Below are positions 24,803 to 35,700 of a DNA stretch of 64,000 nt, piece by piece (within the stretch, counting starts at the first letter, position 1; the number at the start of each line of letters is the position of its first letter). The notes beneath the pieces were generated by a model. The model searched no databases, was not told where the DNA came from, and was given only the letters and a program-made list of their open reading frames with translations. A program made the translations under genes and the position numbers. The stretch spans positions 1,099,093-1,163,092 of the forward strand of contig VYZI01000127.1 in the NCBI GenBank assembly GCA_013397695.1. The letters run 5' to 3'. Source of the DNA: Centropus unirufus (taxonomy: Eukaryota > Chordata > Aves > Cuculiformes > Centropidae).

Positions 24803-25035
24803 TTTCAGTTGCAAGTGGCCTACAAAGATCATCCAGTTCAGCTGCCTCAGCAATTTGGGGCTGCCCAAAAATTAAAGCCTGTGGTTAAAGGCATTGATCA
24901 AATGCATCTTTAAGATTGACAGGCTTGGAGCATAGACCATCTCTCTAGGAAGTCCCAGTGTTTGACCACCCTCTTGGTATAGTAATGCTTTCCAATGTCC
25001 AGTTTAAACTTTATGTGGAAGAATATCTCCTATAG
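24803..25035 (-). mobile_element. CR1 LINE 3' end fragment, minus strand
   Basis: Read on the plus strand this is the reverse complement of a CR1 3' end. AAAGATCATCCAGTTCAGCT lies next to the microsatellite, then AAATGCATCTTTAAGATTGA, a block with GGAAGTCCCAGTGTTTGACC, and TAGTAATGCTTTCC. It is sense relative to GRM1 and 5' truncated near 25035. Confidence 0.84.
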
Positions 25036-25080
25036 CACAGAGAAAGGAAGAGGGAGAAAGACAGAGAAGGGAGGGAGGTA
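25036..25080 (+). repeat. purine-rich tract
   Basis: A run of A and G (GAAAGGAAGAGGGAGAAAGA and onward) with almost no pyrimidines directly follows the truncated CR1. Confidence 0.7.
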
Positions 25081-28000
25081 TTATATTATGAGAGGCATTT
25101 AGCTATAACATTAGCAAAGACTGAGTCAAGAACAGCTCCCGCTCATCTGACTGCCACTGTAATAGGAGAATTGAGTTGTTTAATTTTTTCAAGAAGGCAT
25201 GATCCAAAAGATTAGTCACTACAAAGCTCTTGATGACTGTCTTCTCTTCCCAGGAATTTATGCTTCTGTCTTATAGTCCTAGTACACCCATAACAGCTAT
25301 TCTGAAAATGTGGTCAATTGTTAGGCATCCTATGGACTTCCAGAGTGGAAGGCAGTTGGACTTGTTTCCTTCCAGGAGTGCTTGGATTAGAGAGACATTT
25401 TTTTCTCAAAAAATACACATATGCATTCAGCACTCAGTGTAACATGAGAATTCCTCATCATCAGTCTTCTCAAGGGCTGAATGAGGGAATTCAGGAAGCA
25501 ATTCCTGTCATCAGAGAAAGGGGATTTCTAGAAGCTGGCATTATTTTGCTTCCTAGAGAGCCTGTAATCCCAAGCTAGCACTGACTCAACAGTAATAGGA
25601 TGTGAGAAACTGCAAATGTAGCAGCTATAATTGCTGAGGAGAAGTCATTGCCTATCTATGAATGCTAAAAATTGAACACATTTCATTGGCAATGCTGAAT
25701 AAATCACTCAATAAAGTGACTGGGTTGTATACAAATTATACTGGGTAGGCAGAAATTCAAGATTCTCAAATACAAACTTTGTAATTAATCTCCTTTTCAA
25801 AAGGGATAGGTCCAAGGATTTTAAATATGTTTTGAATAAGGTAGTTGGAGAATGACACTGCCTCTTCTTTTTATGTTTCTGGTTGCTCCTAGGCAACCCA
25901 CTGCACTGTTAATACAAATACACTCTGCTCCCCTGAAATATCACACATATTATTTTTTTGTCCTTTGTTTCCTTTTCTCTTCTGAGGCAATTTCTGTAAC
26001 TTCCCGTTCACAGTAGAGTTGTGCTGTACAATTGCTAATCCATGAGTGTGATAAAGTGCTCTTTTTTTTTTTTAAAGATGAGGAATATCCAGCTGCCTCC
26101 TCCTCTCCTCTTCTGGGACCTTGAACATGTTCCAGAGGGAAAGCAGGGGTGTCAGTGAGCAGCTGCAGCCGGACTCTGCTTTTTGGGGTGATGTAATTAG
26201 TTTGTTCGAGGCTATAAAGGCTAAGCCCCTCACAACAAGAGGGAGAGACCTCACCCATGGGTAGAAGTGCTGCCAGACTTCCAGTTGTCTCCTCTGGATC
26301 ATCACTGTAGAAAAGAAAGGGGTCTCCTCCAACAACTACAGATCTGGAGGATGTTTAGGCAATTGGTGATGTATTCTTCTTAACCACTATACTTATTCTC
26401 TTATGGTAATGATTAGACATGTTGCCTTTAAAAGCAGTTACTGTTAACTTGTGATGGATCATAACTAATCATTTGTTTCTTTTCCTGTTGTATAATTTCA
26501 GTAAAAAGTTCACAGAGCCTGTGTTGATTTCACCAATGGCCCCTGAGTATTTTACAGATATTTGGGATTTTATAATTCTTTGCTTTGCAGGTTTGGGAAT
26601 CAGAAGATCCTCTGATGCTACTGCTTTTATAATCTTGCTTTGCAGATTTTGGGATCTAGGACCCCTTTGATTTCACAGAGTTTGGGTTTGTTGGTGATTC
26701 TTTTTATCGGAGCCTTCTCTGTGGTAAAACAGCAGTCTAGTGCCTTTGAATCAGTTTCCATCTGGGCAAAAGTATGGATGTGTTTTGTTCTCAGTAAGGA
26801 CCATCAGTGCAATTCTAGAATACAGAACAGATCAGGACCCAGAGACAGTCAAAATGCATGCTAATAATGTGCATGGACTCCTGGGATCAGAATGGATTCA
26901 GCTTTTTCCATAAGGCAGAACCCTATCTACCTTGTTACACGAATATTGATGGAGTACTGTAAGGAAAAAGTGAAAGCTCTTAGATATAATGGAGCTAAGG
27001 TGCTTGGTATCAGTATTGAATACTGGTATTTTTTCTGGGATGATTCAGTAGTAGCAGCAGTACTTAAATTTGTAGTGCCACAAAGGAGTTAGAACTTTGT
27101 CTACTGGTACTTTCAATGGATTCCAAATATCAGTGCTTATTATTTATTGAGAAACATGGATTCTCTCCTTCAAATTTGTGCATGGAGCTACTTTGTGAGG
27201 TATGGAAGAGGCAACGCAGATGACGTCTTTTTTTACAGAGGTTGTGAAGGGGCCTGTCTCCAAACCGGAGAGAGATAAAGAAGGCAACTTCTTGGCACTA
27301 TCATACCTGGACAGAAAGGCTCCACCAGCAAGTTCTGAAGCTGTTACTATTTGAAGCAACATTCTTAACCCTGCAGAAAGGTCAGATAAAGATATGTGTA
27401 CAGAAAGCTTTGGTGGTACCAGACAGTCATCAGTGAGGTCTGTGCGGTGAAAGAAAAATAAACACAATATTTTATTGCCCTTAGTATTGCTGAGGATATG
27501 TAGGTCCAGACTTGCAGAGGATATGTAGTTCTTTTGATCCTGTAGGTATGCCGTTACTAGGAGTATATACATTGTGATGCTTCCCTTTGGTGATCTGAGA
27601 CCTTTATGAACTTCTTGTGTGTGATAAGCCTCTGATTTATCAGTGGCTCATCACCAAATTTAAGATCTGATTGCTTTTCAATAATGCCTAAAAAGTATGA
27701 CACATTTTTAGGACTCATGAAAGAACATACAGCTTTTTAGAAGAGGAAAAGATGTCTGACTGCCTGAATTGTCACTACTAACTGTTTTACCAATGTAGAC
27801 AAATGTTTTTGTGTTTTGCTAGTAGTATCAAAATGAAGCAGCCCCTGTCTCTGATACCTGATGGCTTGAGAAGAACAGAACACCAAGGCAGGTAGCCCTG
27901 CAGCACCTTCTCCAGTGTCCAGTGGCTTCAGTCCTGGCATGTCCTGAACTCAGTTTAGGGTGGGTTTGGGGGAATTTGGTTTGTGGTTTTTGCTTGTTGA

Positions 28001-29590
28001 ATTGGGATTTTTTTTAATGAAACAGCCCTTATTGGTTTCCTTCCATGCATTTGTTTAACTGTTTTTTGGTGAAAGTACAATTTTGGAGTCTACAGAAACC
28101 ACTGTCTGCAACTTCTCTACACATTCTGTGCAGAAGTACCTCCACTTGACCACTTAGAACTCACCATCTGGTATCTGCCTTTTATGCAGCAGATGAAGAA
28201 TGACAATGCTGGTTCAGAATAAAGTTTTTAGTTTCATAACCAAACAGACGCTGGATAACAAACTACCCATGTTCTCAACAGCTGCAGAGTTTCCTCAGAA
28301 ACAAAACCTTTTAATGGCACATCAGAATGACATTTATTTATGTGAATAGAATAAACAAAGCAATGCAATTCGAAGATTCTTTTCTTAAGAACTGCATCTG
28401 CACTGTGCATCTAGTATTCAGCCTCCTTTTAGTAATTTTTGCCTTTTTTGGCCTACATTAACTCCTTTGAGCTGAAACAACCTCAAAAACAGTTAAATCT
28501 CTATATCATAAGTCAACTTTTTGATGGAGTCCAGAGTCAACGACTCCTTTGATAAAAAAATACCTGTATAACCTCAACTTTTCTTTAGCCAGTACGCCTT
28601 ACCATTAGCCCCTTAGCACCTAAACGGACCAGCCTGCCTGACAGTTAGCAAGTCAGGCAAGTTTTAAGTCACTGACAGTATTTGGTGGTATGTCTCAGCT
28701 GTTAATAAGAGAATGGAGGGGTGGAGGTAATGCAGAAGATAGTGTTAAGTATTACAGATGGAGAAGGGAAGAACTAGAAACACTACAGGAACTCAGCTCA
28801 TGGAACACATGAAGACCAACTGAGATTACTGGCATGGAACAGGGGAGGTGAAGATGTAAAGAATAGGACAGAAATCCATGGGAAGCCAGGCTTTGTTAGT
28901 TTAGTTTCTAATGGAGTAACATCCTAACTATCCCAGTATACGTTTTTTACTAGAAAAGGAATATTTAGAAACTATAAAGAAAATATTTGCAAGTAATAGC
29001 AAGTATTTTACAGAAAAGTGATCACTTGTCACTCAATTTATTAATAAATTTACTCTTACTGAAACATTTCAGTTTATTTTCTCTGCTTATGACATGGCAG
29101 TGAAATCCTATCTATGCACAGATATACTTGTCTTGCTGTGAGGTGAGATACTTCTGTTTGTAGAGCAGCATGCTTTTTATGAGTGCTACATAGTGGGAAC
29201 AAATTATAAATGAAAAGAAAAGGAAGGGTGAAGCAGATGCCGGGCCAATTTTAAGATTCATCAATTTTCCTTAAAATTTTCCATAATATTTTCTGTGAAC
29301 TCCCTGATTGTTCAATTGATCAGAAAAGCTGACAGCAAGAAAAAATGTTTAAATTGGTTCTTACTTTTGTTAAACTTTAATGATTATTTATTTTTTATAA
29401 GCCACATAACAAACCTGAAGCAGTCTTGTCAGACTCAGCACAGCCCTAAAACACGAAAAGGGAACAAGTCAATCTACAACAGTGCAGAATGAAATTGAGT
29501 GGAGGCTATGCAACCAGTGCCAGCCATACTCCCACGATTGTCAGGATTTATATCTGTACAATTCACGGTCAAAACTGGTGATTTAGATAT
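25081..29590. other. unique-looking intron sequence
   Basis: No gene or interspersed repeat is recognised. A 142-codon minus-strand open frame at 27144-27572 has no domain, signal or conserved motif that I can name and is not called. Confidence 0.5.
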
Positions 29591-29595
29591 TAATT

Positions 29596-29610
29596 AAAAA
29601 AAAAAAAAAA
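29596..29610 (+). repeat. A15 homopolymer
   Basis: Fifteen consecutive A, about 75 bases into the intron after the weak donor of the D318 exon (a poly-U tract in the GRM1 transcript). Confidence 0.95.
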
Positions 29611-29677
29611 CAGGGGGAAAAACCCTCAAAGACCGATTTTTGCCAGAGCACAGATTCCATTAGCAAAATAGTTGTCA

Positions 29678-29683
29678 GGTTAC
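29678..29683 (-). other. splice donor of the D318 exon, weak form
   Basis: The minus-strand sequence is ..TGCACTG then GTAACC. It has the obligatory GT and A at +3, but lacks G at +5 and has T instead of A at -2, so it is a poor match to the usual donor consensus. The position is fixed by the protein: past this point the reading frame diverges from GRM1, and the next exon begins exactly with the missing Gly-Asn-Glu-Ser. Confidence 0.88.
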
Positions 29684-29919
29684 CAGTGCAGTTCTTCTGG
29701 AAGTTGGGATTCTCTAACGGGTGTCCTGGAATGCGGCACTGAAATCTGTGCTGCCAGAACTCAGGAAACCAGGGGTTGCGGGTGTTGGTGTCCAGGCGCA
29801 GCTTCAGATAGTAGTCATCAAATGACAAGACTTCTGGAGACTGTAGTTTGATAGTGATGCCTCCGTTTGCTTCAGGTTCGTAGCCTTCAATAACTTCATC
29901 TCTATCTGCCCAACCATCA
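29684..29919 (-). CDS. GRM1: GRM1 internal coding exon (ligand-binding domain, D318/R323 segment)
   Basis: Metabotropic glutamate receptor 1 is a class C G-protein-coupled receptor of neuronal membranes that binds glutamate in an extracellular Venus-flytrap domain and couples to Gq and phospholipase C. Read on the minus strand, the exon encodes 78 whole codons plus one base at the 3' end and completes a Ser codon at the 5' end. It starts with DGWADRDEVIEGYE and ends at ..NFQKNCT(G). In mGluR1 numbering this covers about residues 317-396 and includes D318 and R323, both known glutamate contacts, and C378 and C394, a known disulfide pair. The GRM1 identity rests on match to the known vertebrate protein; GRM5 differs clearly in the neighbouring exon. 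Substitutions against the mammalian protein as I recall it include Pro at 332, Leu at 348, Tyr at 354, Pro at 384 and Asn at 393. Boundaries come from a pyrimidine-rich acceptor ending CAG and a GT donor; entry is phase 2 and exit phase 1. Confidence 0.96.
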
Positions 29920-29939
29920 CTGAAAAGAAGCAAAAAAAA
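29920..29939 (-). other. splice acceptor of the D318 exon
   Basis: On the minus strand a run of pyrimidines (tttttttgcttctttt) ends in CAG immediately before TGATGGTTGGGC of the coding exon. It splits the Ser317 codon after its second base. Confidence 0.9.
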
Positions 29940-32089
29940 CCACTTATTACAGAAAGGCAGGAAGCTTGTTTTGAAAAAAGTAAGTATCCAAATGCAGGAC
30001 AGCACACTCGGAAGCAGATGATTAAAGGGAAATCTGAAGGTACATCTAAAATTCAGGCGGTGAGGGAAAGAAGAAAGCCACAGCAAGACTTGTAAAGAAC
30101 AGCCTGACTGCAATTCATGGAGTCCTCATTAACTTATCTGGAATGAAGAGGAATTGTCCCTATGGAAAGGGCTTTTGGGCATACCTTCTAGTATGATGTC
30201 TTTATGACTGAAGAGATTCTGCCTTATTTAAGCCATTCTGTAAGTGGTAGAAGCTGAAAGTATTAATATTAATGGAAAGGAAGCTGAGCCTGAATCCTGG
30301 GTGTTTTGCAGAAGAGATCTCAGCATGCATGGAGCTTACAGAAGAGCAATTCAAATCAAACATAAAGTGAAAAATGCATTGTGTTGGAAAAGAATGGAGT
30401 AAGAATACATGATAAAGTTGACCAGACTAAAAAGAAAACCACATGTTATTCTTGCACTGCATGGAATAAGTGATAACATTATCTTTATTTTATTCTTTCT
30501 TCTTTTTTTTTTTAACAAGCAATGGCTTTACATTTTATTTCTCTGTTTATTCTTGTAAGGTATACTTTTAAAAGCATGAAAATAAAATTCTTTCTTGGCA
30601 ACGTTATTTCATGGAAAGTCTATTTGAACTGCTGTAAGCAAAGTCTATTTGGCTTAGCATCTGAGTCTCAGTCTAGTTCTCCTAGCAAGAAGTCCATTGA
30701 TTTAGCGTCATTCTCCCATTCATATTACAATCCCTTAAGAACAGTGCTATTACAGTCTAATTTAAGTGCAAATATAAGTCATGGCCTAATTTTAATATGT
30801 TGCAAATGTCATGGAAGAAATAGATTCTTCTAGCACCTCAGATCTAGCTCTATCCATTCAGAATCAAATCAGTGCCACTGCAGCTGTGAAAAGCAGACAG
30901 ATGAAGCACTGCCAGCAGCAAAGAGCTTGAGAGCAAAATTGCAATTGACTACTAAGAGAGAGGTCTCTGTTTCATTCAAAAGAAGCTTGCCCGTGAACTC
31001 CAGATAGACTGAAAAAATGTCCTTGTTAGGACCCTCTTACATACAGCCTTGAGAAGAATGTTGGGGTGCAGACCATACCAACTAAGGATGTTCATGAGAC
31101 GCTCAGTATAGGTCTACATGGGACTCCATACTGAAAAAAAAATAGATAGGGTTTGAAGTAGCAAGCCCGGTCACAGTCCTAGTCAAACAGGTATGAAGTA
31201 GCTATGCACTGAGAACATGTGAGTCTCTTGTCCTCAGCCACCAGACTGAACAGCTTCAGGGTTAGCTGACATTCATGTTAACTGCTGCATCAGTGGTGTA
31301 GGAACCTAGATAAAAGTGGCAGCACTCCATGGAAATACATGAAAGCCCTTCTTTTCCATATGGGACACACAACCTAAGCCTCTATTACAGAAAGTTAATT
31401 AATGCACAGGACATTCGGCAGCCCACTGACTGAGTGATCAACAGATTCATTTCAACCGGGGCCCAGGGACTGACAAAGCTATATTTTTAAGATGGCACTA
31501 TACAACACCATCGAGCCAGGATTTCTTCATTTTCCCCTTTGCCACAAGGCCTTGCAGTAGAACCACCCAAAATTTCTGAGCTCACAAACCACTGACCAAT
31601 ATCTTCATATGGCCAAGCAGCATGAAATACACGTGTATGCATGTTGCATGTCACATGTGGAATAAAAGCAGTGTGAGGCACAAAGAATAGCTTGCAGGAA
31701 GGAGACAGCAGTGGTTGAAAAGTTCTGCTGTGGATGGGCATGATACACTGTCCCAAAGGGATGGCCCCTGCCAGTCTGAACCCAGCAGCAACTTCTCGGT
31801 GGGGCAGATGCAACCTAACCCACCAAGATCAGGGCTTGCCAGGAAACTGGTGAAGATGGAGGCTTCCCTGCTGTTGAAACTTAATTACTTTTTTCACCAA
31901 ATAAGACGTAGGGGGAAAATGTTCTTTCACTACAGAGAACAGTAATGTGAATGGACTGAAATGTCCATTCTGCATGCCTCTGCACCAGGGTGGGGAGGAA
32001 ATAGATAACTGTTGCCAGACACAGTCCTGGAAGGCAGGGCTCCCAGTCAAATAAAATTGACCACAGATCAGACTCTGCTGGGTATAAAC
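29940..32089. other. unique-looking intron sequence
   Basis: No gene or sure repeat. The part from about 31490 to 32089 is GC-richer than its surroundings and could belong to the LTR-like block that follows, but I cannot show it. Confidence 0.45.
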
Positions 32090-32760
32090 AGTGTTCTGCT
32101 GGAGAGCCAATTTGAGTCGGTTACTCCTTGGAGTAGCAGGCCTGCAGCTGGGGACCTTCCCCTTGGATCAGAACACCAGTCAAAGTAAATTCCTGGGACT
32201 GCACACCCTCATCGTATAGGTGAGTGATTGTGAGCATTTTGGGTCATGTTTCTAAAGGATTATTTGCGAAACTTAGGAATTATTGAGTCAGGGGTGTATT
32301 AATATTCCCACCAGACACACAAACTTGTGGTTTATTTGTTTCTTTTTATTTTATTTTTATGCTCATTTTTAGTGGTTGGTTATGTGTTTTGTAAGACTTT
32401 CCATGACACTAACCCACATCTTCCCACAGCGAGTGATACAGGTCACTCGGGTCCAGCCCTTGTACCAATAGAACCCTACAGATAAGCACCTGGCCCAGTC
32501 TCAGGCTGAGAGCTGCTCTTGAATTGCCGCAGGGGTGCACGGAGTACAGAAGCCACAATTTATGCATCCCTGCTCCCCACCCCGCTAAACTACCTTGAGT
32601 TTTTCAGAGAGAAAGAAGCTGCAGCCCTCCACACCTCACTTGTTTATGGGCTGAGGGTGCCTAGTAAAATGTACTACTCACCCTCACTGCCTCAAAACAG
32701 ATCACAGTATAGATAACCCTATAAAAGTAAACCCAGGAGAGCAAACTTTCTGCATTTTGT
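32090..32760 (+). mobile_element. possible decayed avian ERV LTR
   Basis: Several blocks resemble an avian ERV LTR type as I remember it. They are AGCAGGCCTGCAGCTGGGGA, the CAAAGTAAATTCCTGGGACT block followed by GCACACCCTC, a splice-donor-like ATAGGTGAGTG, a middle block GTAAGACTTTCCATGACACT, and CACCTGGCCCAGTCTCAGGC. GC content is above the neighbouring intron. I could not find clear TG...CA ends or a target duplication, so borders and class are uncertain. Confidence 0.42.
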
Positions 32761-32764
32761 GTAA

Positions 32765-35700
32765 TTCAAGCCATAAACTAGCACCAGAGGGGAGAGAAAG
32801 ACACAATGTTTATTTCTTTTTATGTGGGGAAAAGCAAGCAAGAGGTCACTCTAACAGCATAAGTAATTGAGTCTTAATTGCACGATTACTTCATTATTTG
32901 TCACAATGTTTATGGCTTGCAAACTGTAGACTCAAGCAGTGAGGAGAAAAGATTAAGAAAACCAGGCCATTTTTTAAAAAGATTTTCTAGAAAGGAGGTA
33001 GTTCCTCTACTGCTTGGATTTTTACCAGCTAAATATTAGTGTTATTTATTTCCTCTCTCCTGCAAGTTTGTCTTGGAAAATTGCCACATTCCCTCTGAAG
33101 GCAAAGCAAAACAATTCTGCAAAGGCAAGAGAAAATTTGTTTCAAGCTCTCTGAGGGCAGTTGATGGAAAAGTTCCCCTAAACTGGAACACGGACTGTCA
33201 CCTAATATTTCTTTATTTCTTTCTGGCCACAAATGTTTTTTGTCTTCAATGTCCTCAAATTGGTTAACTCTGTCTGATAAATAGTGTGTAGTGACATGTG
33301 AAGACAAGGCACTGGAATCAGTGAAAAAAAGTTGAGATATGTTGATGTTCGTATGGGACCTTTGCTTTACTTTCAGTAAAATCAAGGAAGTAAAAAGGAA
33401 TCCTCTGGGTTCTTAGAGGACCCCTGCCATCCTGGCAGCTGGCTGTGATGAAAGGTGCCCAAGGTGGGCTGTACAGCCCTTCCAGCAGCCATGGGAGGAT
33501 TATCAGAGATCTTGTTTTATTCTCTACCTATACTTCTTTCTAATGTGTATGTTAAAATAAAAAAATGAAATAATAAAAAAAAGATTGTCTGGGAACCATA
33601 CATCAGTAGTGCTGTATGAATGAATGGATTGGGTTCCAGAAAATGACATTAAAAAAATGACATTCCTAATGCTGGGCAGCAGCACAATACTGAAGTCCAA
33701 ATGACAGTGTGTATGACAGTGGCAGAATCATGTGACCAATAGCTGATTTAATGTAAAAATTAAATCTATTATTAAAAAAAGGTAGCACATACTATTCTTT
33801 TGTTGTCAGAACCAAGTACTTTCCGCCTACTTTCCTTCTTTTACCCCGCTGAGTAGCAAGTAGCACCACATGTAGCACTTTTTGAAAAAACATCTTTCTG
33901 TGTGCCTTTACTCCAGATTTCAGGAGGTGGTCCAATATCCACCACCTAAACTGCCTTCCCCGATGAGTGTCCATTGTAGATTTTGTGTGATTTTCTGGAT
34001 TTGAAATGGGCCAGGTATCTTGTGCAAGAGTTGATCTGAAGCTCTGTGAGGGGGTTAAAATCGTGAAGGCAGAGCCAGTGAGGGACGGACAAGTGCATGG
34101 GTGTCAAACCAGTAACCTCTCTCTCTGCTGTTGGAGGGAAAGAACCAACTGCCTTTGTTATGATTTTATGTTTTTTATCACAATCAAAATGCCACTGATA
34201 TTCTGCAAACTACTTTTGGTCCTAGTCCCAGTCAGGTAGCCAACATTCATTAAGCCAAACCCAAATTTCAGCGTTCAATCACAATAAAAAATCAAGCAGA
34301 AAGGGAATAACCCCAGACCTAAGCCACCTAGTTTCAGGAGCCCTATTTTCCATTATCACAAACTGAGTATCAAGAAACAAAGATTTTTTTTCTTTACCAG
34401 TTTACTATTCTACAAATACGCAGCAATGGATATTTCTGAATTGTGGCTTCAGCATCTTAGTATCTCCATATTTTCTGAACTACAGCCACATATGTTCTTG
34501 TAAGTGAAATACCGGGAGAAATGTAATGGATTTCCAGTTTCCTCTCCTCTCCCAAACAGGAACACTGTCAGCTGCTTTTCACAAGGGCTGATGAGACAAC
34601 CTGCAATCAGGCTTTCTATTTTCATCTCCTTAGGACTTAACTCTTAAACTATGCAGCAGCAGCTCTGCTCTGCTTCCCTGCACTCAGCATTAATATTCCA
34701 GATATTTTTTTCAAATAAGCTAATAGGTAAAAAGAAAACATGCTGTTGTTTATGAAGTCTACTTGCCCTGTGATTATTGTAGGAGGTAGCATCCTTGCAC
34801 AGGTAAACAAAACAAAATAGATCAGTCATAGACACTGAGTGGTACCCTTATAAGACTTGATCTGATGGACCCAAGTTGTAAAGAGCAAGATTTAGACTAC
34901 TGGCATTAGCAGCTTTGTAAACTCCCTTTGCATTAGCTAAGGCAATGTTTTTCTAAAGAGTTTACATTAATGAGAAAGATTTTTATCCTGTATTGGACAA
35001 GACTTTAAAAGAAGTTCCTTGTTTCACCAACCTGTTGTACTGGAAAGAAAAACACACGATTAGCCTGTTGTGATGGAGGATGGACCTAATTTCTGGCAAT
35101 AAGGAACCCTACCAAAGGTATTCCATTGCAGTTTAACACGTGCCTCAGGCAGAAGATGGCATGTAAAGAAAATTGAAACTGTCTAATATTCACAAGTCAG
35201 CAACCGGCAAAGTGAATTTCTTCCTCAGACTTATGCACTATCAGTCACTCTGAGGGGTCACCAATGTCACCTGAAAAGTGCTGATCATTATCATTTATGA
35301 GCATTATTTCAAACGTGAGAAAAAAAGGTTTGCTCTCATTCATTCTGCTAATTCATCGGTACAATGTACTTTCACTGAAAAGTGGCAGACCTTTCCTCAG
35401 TTGCCAAACCATGAATTCTTTAAGAGTATAGTTTTATTTTCACATGTTTAACAAGTCCTGGCAATCTTAGAAAGTTAGTCCCGGGGAGACAGATAAGGCT
35501 CTCTGCTGGCAAGACCAGCCTTTGAAAGGCTGCATACTGTCATGCTATGACCAGAGGTTTACTGAACACGGACTGACCTCCTTAAAACCAGAAGAAACTA
35601 ATTCACTGAGTCTTAACAGCTGAAAGAAAATAAAGGGGGGAAGGGGAGGTGTTTCTAGGTTTTGCTCCTGCAGGCACTGGGTGCCATTACCTTTCCAAGC

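Larger units (their letters stand above)
2709..29683 (-). other. GRM1 intron of 26,975 bases
   Basis: This is the complete intron between the D318 and K409 exons, with both splice sites visible. It contains most of the interspersed repeats in the window: CR1 copies at about 3.85-6.07, 9.99-10.77, 22.03-22.82 and 24.80-25.04 kb, an LTR at 6983-7500, an ERV-derived repeat at about 24.0-24.54 kb and a GGATA microsatellite. No nested gene with recognisable protein similarity is seen. Confidence 0.88.

Noticed and set aside
27144..27572. 142-codon open frame on the minus strand, same strand as GRM1
   Set aside because: It resembles no GRM1 segment or other protein I know, and no convincing splice-site and protein match supports it as an exon.
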